Source of the DNA: Tomocerus qinae | Lineage: Eukaryota > Arthropoda > Collembola > Entomobryomorpha > Tomoceridae | NCBI GenBank assembly: GCA_020055645.1 | Contig: CM034549.1 | Location: 5,394,001 to 5,458,000, forward strand | Direction of reading: 5' to 3' | DNA length: 64,000 nucleotides | Shown here: positions 56,372 to 64,000 of the stretch, in pieces | Layout: the number at the start of each line of letters is the position of its first letter | Position numbering within the stretch: position 1 is the stretch's first letter | Program-made: the position numbers and the translations under genes | Notes under the pieces: model-generated | What the model was told of the DNA's origin: nothing | Seen by the model: the letters and a program-made list of their open reading frames with translations, nothing else | Database searches by the model: none

Positions 56372-58458
56372 TGTTCTTTATCTTTTTAAAGTACCTTTGT
56401 ACGTTATGCTATGGACATCCCACGTGTTACAAATTGCATGAAAAAGACTCACAAATCGTTTCATTATTAAGCTGGATAATTTATACTATGTATATACTTG
56501 AAAGGTACCTTACATAGCTACATCCACTGCGTATAATTAATAGCTTAATATTTCTTCAGGTAAGTTACAAACGTCATCACCTGAATCACATCGCTCTGGA
56601 TAACTAGCTGAAGTTGCGTAGCATAGAATTCTGATAACGAAGAGGGTAAAATTAATGTTGCAACAGTCCACAAAAACATGCGAAGGATTTTGTACACAGT
56701 GTCTCAAGAAAATGCAGTAATAATGATGTCTATAAAGAAACAGTCATACATACGTGGTCATTCTTGTACTTACAATACGGCTTCATGACTTACGTGTTCA
56801 TCAAACATTATCCGTACAAGTTGTACGCGATTACTATTCAGTAAATACGTATATAGTGGACAAGTTATGTCGCTACATTTGCATACGCACTACTACGCAC
56901 TAGGATTTGTGTTTATGCTGCCTAATATTGCTTACTATGTTACGTAAGCCCTTGAATGTTGAACATAAGCATTAGGCACTTGGGAGTAAGTACGGGCTTA
57001 TTATACCACACGTGCTCAAAAAAGTTATAAAAATGTATACTGGATATACAAACAATTCCAGCAGAATACCTAACTTCCAACAACTCGAAGTCTCAAAACA
57101 GCAACTATCAGCGAGCTTAATCAACAAAGCAGCATAAAAGTAGAGTAAATATGGGCAATATGGGACACGGTACAACATACACTGACTGAATACACTCAAC
57201 GACTCAACATAGCAACGTCGTATAAAGTAGTAAAGCACATTGTGGTTCCCGAACCATAAGTAAGCAATATTAAGCCATGATTTTAGAGTTGTAAATATTA
57301 TGGCAATCTAGACTTTATTATAGAGACACGTACAAAGAAATCTAAATGTAAAATGTATTTCATAACGACTATTTACTAAGATTTTATGCATGTTGTTAAT
57401 TATCTGTGCAAATGAACAATGATTCAAGGTTTTTCCAATCTAACTTCAAATTGCAAAGACTAGTTTTGAAAGTGCTTAGTCTCCTTTAAAAGTTTTCCGA
57501 TTTTCATTTCATTTTGTTATTTGGACATCAGGATGAGAACGAGACAAACGTTCATAAAAATTAAAGAACTTGCATCATTATCATTAAGGCATAAAACTTT
57601 TTGTGGAGATGGAAATGATGGAAAAGATAGACTAAACGGCTGAGAGCGAATGGCGCCGGCGCAAATATCTTTACTACGAAACTACGAAGTAGAAACATTC
57701 AATCATTCAATTTTGCATTACCCTATCTCAAAACTTGGATAGATTTAATTTGCGAATGATTCACTTACTCCAGTTACAGTCAGTTTAGCCTTCACCCGAA
57801 CAAGTTCTATATTACCAATTTCGGACATAATTCATCCATATTTATTAAGTATATCATATAATATATCCTTGTTGTAATAACCAATTGGAAAGTGTAATAA
57901 ATGTACATGGCCAGAGAATTCGTAAATTATATTAATACAACGCAATTTCCGTATATATAAAGTAGCAAAGTTTGCATAAAGTTTAATTAGTTAAATCCAA
58001 TAAAATAATAAAGTTTGCAAACAGACATTGATATTGTATGCGGGATTTCAGTAAAAAGTGCTTAGTGCAATCGGTTTGAGTAAAGGAGAAAAACCCAAAA
58101 AACACTCTCTCTCTACAGACTGTACTCTGATTGACGTCTTAGTTCTTATATAGAGCTATGGTAAAACAATGTTGAGATCGATTAAAATCATGATCAATAT
58201 TTAAAATGACGATGTTGCGTTTCAATTGTATTTCAACAAAGTATAGTGGCACCGTGGAAAAACACAAAGTGGACCTGTTTACAACATATAATAGTAACGT
58301 ATGAAAATTTTATACATATTCCTTAACGAATGCAAGCTATTTCAAAATCAATTTAAAGTTAAAGATAACAATGGGAATGAAATAGCTCACTATAATGATT
58401 TCATGGATCATTATAAGTAATTGTAAATTGTATATTGATTCTGCACATTTTCTTGCAG

Positions 58459-58555
58459 GTACCAATCAATTAATCAACATACGTCCATACTTGAGGAACA
58501 GAGACTGAAATTACGAAATCCTAAGTTTTACAGCAATATTGATCTTTATGGGAAA
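58459..58555 (+). CDS. Orphan coding-like exon (32 codons), gene unknown
   Basis: Flanked by an acceptor with a pyrimidine-rich tract (CATTTTCTTGCAG) and a consensus donor (AAA|GTAAGT). After one leading base it reads open across its whole length (YQSINQHTSILEEQ to FYSNIDLYGK), with a charged, non-repetitive composition unlike the surrounding AT-rich frames. It ends in phase 0. Its phase does not fit after PLXDC exon 8. It does fit after PLXDC exon 7, in a different frame, giving 16 residues and then a stop. I do not recognise the family; it may belong to a gene continuing beyond the window. Confidence 0.4.
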
Positions 58556-58598
58556 GTAAGTTAACCAATAATATTATAGCGGTTGGATTGCTGAAAAC

Positions 58599-58861
58599 GG
58601 GACGCAAGAATATTTCTAACTTTTTTCCCAATGGAAAATCGTACTAATTATTTTCTAATTTCTTCAGGTTAGGTTATGTTATATGTTAGGTTAGGTTAGG
58701 TTATGTTATGTTATGTTATGTTAGGTTATGTTATGTTAGGTTAGGTTATGTTCGGTTTAGTGGACGTTTGCGAGTAACCTGTCCCTAACCTAACTTAAAG
58801 AACTTCGAATAATTAGTACAATTTTCCATTGGGAAAAAACTTAAAAATATCCTTGCGTCCC
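58599..58861. mobile_element. 263 bp MITE-like inverted-repeat element with TTAGG/TTATG core
   Basis: Ends GGGACGCAAG(A/G)ATATTT are inverted copies, and the arms match for about 65-75 bp each (about 58599-58675 and 58785-58861), including TTTTTTCCCAATGGAAAAT. The core at 58670-58755 is an irregular array of TTAGG and TTATG pentamers. There is no coding capacity, and no clear target-site duplication was found at the ends. Confidence 0.85.
58670..58755 (+). repeat. TTAGG/TTATG pentanucleotide array
   Basis: Mixed GTTAGGTTAGGTTATGTTATG repeats in pentamer register. TTAGG is the ancestral arthropod telomere repeat; TTATG units are variants. The array is interstitial and sits inside an inverted-repeat element, with CCTAACCTAA on the far side near 58785. 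Confidence 0.9.
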
Positions 58862-61800
58862 ATGTGCAGAAAATGATTATTGCAAATATTAAGGAAGATA
58901 ATTAATGAAAACCGGGAATTTTGCTTAGCTTAGCATTTACGGATTTATTTCATCTTTTTATCATGATTTGATACTAGTTTTGCAATAATGTACTATTCAA
59001 TGCATACGTTTGTATGCACGTGACATGCGCTTTACTGTCTGTGTCTATTCAGTTTTATGCAATCATAAAATTACCTAACTAGTAATTGCTTTGTTAGTTG
59101 TATTAGAAAATGCTCCTTACTATTCTGTTCTGATTCTGATGATGGATAATTTATATCATTAACCTGCAGTCAGCAGGCATTTACGGAGTGAAATTAGATA
59201 TTTAGCTTCTAAAATTACCCTTATGCCACTTAGATTAGATAAAGCTTCTTAGAAGCCTCGTGTTTGAACTAGGCAAATAATTTTTTGACATTTGCATTGT
59301 ATTTTAATATGACTTTCCTGGATTCAGTTGACCAGACATTATACTTTTTACGAAAGCTAGGTTATGTAGATATTTACTTTGTTATCAAATTGCTCAAATC
59401 CTGGAATTGTCTTGATGGATTAAACAGAAAGCACATCTGTAGCAGCTAGCAGCCGTGTTTGTTCCGTATCATATGTATATTATTAATATTGTAAAAACGA
59501 TAGGTATTTGTCTCGTCATAAAAACCTTTTCTTTTGCATACAAATAAAACAATTCTACTTCTATACACCCTTACTCTTGGAAAATGTGTTTCCACTGCAT
59601 CGGCAGTCAAAAATTGTCATATCTTGTCTTACAATTTTTTTAATTGAACAAGAGTCAAGAGACGCAATAATTTGCGTTTTTGTGATTTGCATGTGGTGCA
59701 ATTTACAATATAATATCATATGTATGTGTACTATACCTATTTGTTTGAGTATTTGCATAAATTACAGAATTTGCGAGGATAAGCCAAAGTAGATAATGCT
59801 AATAATCTGAATGCATTTGGATTGCAGATAAGAATTTGGCTGGAAAGACTGACTAGACATTTTTCGATGAAACTAGCTTTGCTTTGCATTTGTATGTCAT
59901 GTCATATATACAATGACTTAACTGTAATAGCTTAAGTTAGGTTTTCAGACACAGATTTAAGCTGACTAATGAATTTCCAACATCTATTTATGTTAGTTAG
60001 TATTATTTTTATTATTATTCATATTTTAAATTTTACGATACCCTCGATTGACGTGATGCTCATGAGATTTAGACTCATGAAAGTCTCAGACTCCTATCCC
60101 ATCCATCTTCTATCAAATCTCACATGATTGCATTTTTTTTAAACGTATCACTCTTTTATTTTTTCATCATCCCATGTGAAATTTTAATTACGAACTTGAT
60201 TTGAATTATCGCAGATATTTTTCTAATTTTTTTGATAATAAAAAGCATCAATAGCTATAAATATAAGGTTCAATATCACATGCATATCACTTTTTTCACC
60301 GTTACTAAATTCGAACTTGCCCTGTCACGCGATGTAACTTTTAAAATGACGATAGTAATTAGCGTAATCTCAAAACTGTGCGTTGTGACATGACAGTGTC
60401 ACAAAGTCACTAGCCGCACGCAACTGTCATACTGTCAATTACTGTCGTTATGTAATGGCGAAACAGTCAGGAATTCCTCACTCAACCGATGAACCTATTA
60501 AGTTATCTGTCTTCCAATCTGTCAGTATACATGTCTTTTGCTAATGTAACTATATAATATATAGTTGCATTAGCAAAAGACATGAATAATTTGAACTTTG
60601 ATTTCATGAAGTATATTAAATCGACCTATGAAATAGAATGTCTGATCTTGCGAACCTGGTCTGATGTAAAAGCAAAGATATCATGGATGATGATGAATTA
60701 CATTTACCTAACCATTAGAAAATTATGCTTGATGCCAATAAAAGCCAAATTCGGCCACCCATTAAGATTTGCACTTTCAACCGAAATCAACAGTATGATT
60801 AGGATTTTAATTTTGCTAAACGGTTATATCTATATATTAAATATATTACACTCAAACAGAAGATTGTTCTGAATCTGTTATAGACAATGGAAGAAAATTG
60901 CAGTTACACCCTTTACCCGACCCTTACCTGCTCCTGTTTCATATTTAATATTTACATTATTTATAAATAGCCATAACTTTAAAGGTTTACATAGCATATG
61001 GGCTATCTTAGGTTAAGCTGTTTTATTTAGTCAATGAGTTGGTGTTGACTTTGATTAAAATGTCTTACCTACTTCTACAATAATAGATAACGCCAAATCC
61101 TCCCAAAAAGTGCTGTCTATGCTGTTTATCAGTGTATGTTATTATGTTGAGATTACCCACCGATTACCCAACCACGTATTATGCCTAGAACTATGTGGAC
61201 ATTTGGTATATCGAATGCGAATATCTGCATGAGATATAACTATTATGTGAACAGATCTACTCCAATTATACCAACCAATACAAATTCAGTTACCTTTACC
61301 TAGTGTCTGTTTATTGTATAACCACTGTAACAAAGGAGCGGAGAAGTGGCATGTAAAATGATTTGTTTGGTCTAAGTCTAACTAAAGTCTTAGGGAAACG
61401 ATTTTCAAAATAAACGAAATCAAAGATATAGATTGAAAGTTTTTACAAAAATGTTTGACGATTTATCTTAAGTTGTGAGATTACGACCCAAGTAATACAA
61501 AAAGCTTAAACCAATTATCGCTATCCGGATATATCCGTCCGAAAGTGATTGCATGAGAACTCACAGACAGACTACAGAAGGAAAGACATAAAGAAGACAC
61601 GTTCCCTAACAAGTAGTAACGTCTATCTAGGTTATCAAAGCAAGCAAATAATCATACTAATTTTTAGTGTGCGGTAGGTATTCAAATGTATTACTACGTC
61701 GTTATGTGCATAACAGCTATCTATGGCTCTCTCTGAAGTTATTTCGGTTAGTCCAAGTCAAAGGCTATAATAAATATATGAGCTTGTAAGTCGAAAAACG

Positions 61801-62000
61801 TCTTATAATTTGTTGCCAAAACAAAAAAATGGGTTACTATGCATTAGTATTAAAATAATAATACAACTTTTAACCCTCAACCCTCGAAGTTTTCATTCCT
61901 AAGGAGTAATTTTTTGGAAATTGGGTAAATAACAGAATTTTCTCCATAAAGTTCTAACTCCTCAATTTAAATAATTCTAATCATCTTCAATTCTTGTGAA
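58862..62000. other. Intergenic stretch upstream of the transposase-like gene
   Basis: No coding exon supported. A 55 bp near-perfect palindrome lies at 60530-60584. If the downstream gene is a mobile element, its 5' terminus probably lies somewhere in 61500-62000, but I could not identify an end without the matching 3' end. Confidence 0.4.
60530..60584. repeat. 55 bp near-perfect palindrome
   Basis: CATGTCTTTTGCTAATG at 60530-60546 is mirrored by CATTAGCAAAAGACATG at 60568-60584. The centre (AACTATATAATATATAGTT) is itself palindromic, with one mismatched pair (T against G) next to it. Confidence 0.8.
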
Positions 62001-64000
62001 ATGGCTTCTAATAGCATTAGCATTTCAAAAAGACGATTAGCAAATATAAATACTGGAAGACGACGCAGAATAAACGTGTTAGATTGGACCGACAATGAAG
62101 CTAAACTAAGAAGAAATTCCGGACATCCATATTCAGGGAGGAACGGAAAAGAAAACGATGCTCCTAAGCCAATGACCGAAGTAAGAGCGATGATATCAAA
62201 ATGTGACCAAAACTTAAGTTACTGATTTTTAGTTTTTCAGTTAAGTTGCACAGAAATAATTGCAAATTATCAATGCAACAGGAATATTACTGTGAACCTG
62301 GATGCAGGAACGATGGATGTCTAGTGCCACTACAAAGGAAGTTAGCGATGTTTCATGAATTTTGGAATTTGGGAGACTGGAATCTACAGTCTACATCTTT
62401 AATGAATTTAATAGAGAAAAAAGAAGTAGTTCACCGGACCACAAATCGAAGAAACAATACTTATTTGTATTGGATTTTTGGAGAAAACAGCATAAAAACT
62501 CGTGTGTGTAAAAAATCTTTTATGGCGGTTTTCGGAATTACTGAGCGACGATTGAAAACAGTACAACAGAAATTAAATGCAGGAAGCTTAGCAGCCATCG
62601 ACTTGAGAGGAGTCCACCTTAATAGGCCCCATAAACATACTCCTGATGTTAAAGCGAACATAATATCGCATATACAATCATTTCCTAAAGAAATTAGCCA
62701 CTACCGTCGTAACGTAAGAATTATTAAAACTATTCCTGACCTATTTTTGTTAAAAATCTTAAGTGCTCTATTTACACGGTACAGGCGGGCGATCCATTAC
62801 GACAATACCTTGGCACTGATTTAAACGTTTCAAAAATGTTCAATTTGTACTGTGAAGTTTTAGGAGAAGAGGTATTCTCACACAAAAAACTGTACTATGA
62901 CACATTCAGGGAACTGAACTTAAGATTCCAACCCCCAAGGAGTGATACGTGCGATCGTTGTGATGAACTATTTGTTGCCATTTCAAATCTGGATGAATCT
63001 AATCCAGCTAATGAAATTCAACTGAATGAATTGTGGCTAACAATGATAGAGCACCATTTGAAATCTGATAATGGTTATCAAACGTTAAGAGCTGATTCTA
63101 GCAAGTCTAAAGTGGATCCAAATTATGTAGTTCTATCAATTGATATGCAAGCTGTAAGCTAAAACATTATAGTCCTATTGTAAACAATTGGAAAGCAATT
63201 TTAGATATAAGGATTACCTTTTCATTATGTAGGTCATTAACATTCCTAAGTTGTCTAATAGTGAGCAATACTACAAGAGAAAGTACCCCTGCTACAATGT
63301 GGCCATACATCGCGCTGATAATGACAGCACGGTTATGTGCGTATGGCACAAAAGAGAAGGAAATCGTGGAGCCAGTGAAGTTTTTTCAACAATGTTTCAA
63401 TTTTGTATAGAAAATTTTAACTTACTGCCTGAAGGTCAGGAAAGAACACTTGTAGTGTGGTCAGACAGATGCTGCGGTCAAAACAATAATTTTGAAACCA
63501 TCTGCGGGTATCGCTATCTAGTTTCTTTGGGGTACTTTACTGAGGTATTTACAGTGTACGACTTACTTTTAAAATTTAAATGATTAATAATTAATTATTT
63601 TCCTAATTTCTAAAATATATTGTAGATCCATCAGAAGTTCTTATGTACAGGACATTCATTTCTTCCATGCGATCGACAATTTGCTTTAGTGGAGAAGAAA
63701 ATGAAAACTGCAACCCTTCATACTATCGATGATTGTATATCTATGTTTAAAGGAGCTAGCATTGTACAGCCGTTTAGAGTTCAGAGAATGACTCAAGATG
63801 CTATTTTGAACTTCGATGCCATAGTTCAAGCAGTCAGAAGACCGACATCTCTAAAAGTTACTCATGCAGTAAATATTAGAATTGAATCAAGACATCCCAA
63901 TTCCATTTTCACAAAACAGGGTCATAGTGATACTCAGTGGGAAGAACATTTTTCCCCAACACTAGAAGTTAATTTAAATAATTTAATTCTTTTAAGAAAG
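62001..64000 (+). CDS. DUF7869-like transposase-type protein, five exons, 3' end beyond window
   Basis: Exons 62001-62180, 62246-62713, 62785-63153, 63233-63544 and 63626-64000 (open at the window edge): at least 568 residues. The four introns are 65-81 bp, all GT-AG and all phase 0. Landmarks in order: a basic N-terminus; a Cys cluster (YYCEPGCRNDGC, 74-85) and FWNLGDWNLQ; KSFMAVFGITERRL; PHKHTPDVK; DPLRQYLGTDLNVSKM; a CxxC (DTCDRCDELF); LSIDMQ with Asp336; VMCVWHKREGNRGASEV; VVWSDRCCGQNNN with Asp417; and KFLCTGHSFLPCDR. These match the large insect family annotated as DUF7869-containing proteins, often in many copies. The two Asp positions suggest an RNase H-like (DDE/D) core, which is inference. 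The second-exon acceptor is the AG at 62244-62245; the nearer AG at 62240 would break the frame. No stop or frameshift is seen, so it looks recent or under constraint. Confidence 0.75.

Larger units (their letters stand above)
54171..58458. other. Intergenic AT-rich DNA with two hairpins
   Basis: No coding exon supported. The notable contents are the paired hairpins at 56214-56371, listed separately, and a GC-rich palindrome GCGCCGGCGC near 57653. Confidence 0.4.

Noticed and set aside
62241..62245. Acceptor at 62240 for transposase-like exon 2
   Set aside because: It shifts the frame and gives an early stop; the AG five bases later keeps phase 0.

Overview
This is a eukaryotic window. It is strongly AT-rich by eye, with multi-kilobase introns, GT-AG splice sites, AATAAA signals and no bacterial gene packing. 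The protein families (an espin/forked-type actin bundler, a plexin-domain-containing receptor and an insect-type DUF7869-like transposase) and the TTAGG-like motifs inside two repeats point to an arthropod, most likely an insect. Frequent GTACCTA/TAGGTAC words give a hemipteran impression, but I cannot fix the species.

Layout, all genes on the + strand. (1) Bases 1-15111 hold no gene I can support and are probably intron or upstream flank of the first gene. (2) 15112-22948 is the 3' part of an espin/forked-like gene: an ankyrin exon, a 4.7 kb intron, a 2.1 kb Asn/Ser/Pro-rich exon and two short C-terminal exons. (3) About 27265-31760 is a tandem array of ten units of about 350 bp. One unit is split by a 960 bp foldback element with TA target duplication, whose arms carry mirror-image fragments of a Tc1/mariner-type transposase. 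(4) About 32090-32535 holds a GACA microsatellite and tRNA-like, probably SINE, sequence. (5) 34789-53991 is a complete nine-exon gene for a 601-residue PLXDC1/2 (TEM7) type I membrane receptor. Its 10 kb first intron holds a second large foldback element (39170-40429) with a 64 bp minisatellite core. (6) 53992-62000 is mostly non-coding, with several near-perfect hairpins, an orphan coding-like exon at 58459-58555 and a 263 bp inverted-repeat element with a TTAGG/TTATG core. (7) 62001-64000 is the 5' part of an intact-looking five-exon DUF7869-like transposase gene that runs off the window.

The two host genes are unrelated in function as far as the sequence shows: one is a cytoskeletal actin bundler, the other a cell-surface receptor. 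The most unusual material is the repeat fraction: two different foldback architectures, telomere-like motifs inside inverted-repeat elements, a satellite with higher-order structure, and two complementary tRNA-like halves in permuted order. I found no convincing wholly new system; the foldback/telomere-motif elements and the permuted tRNA halves are the best leads.
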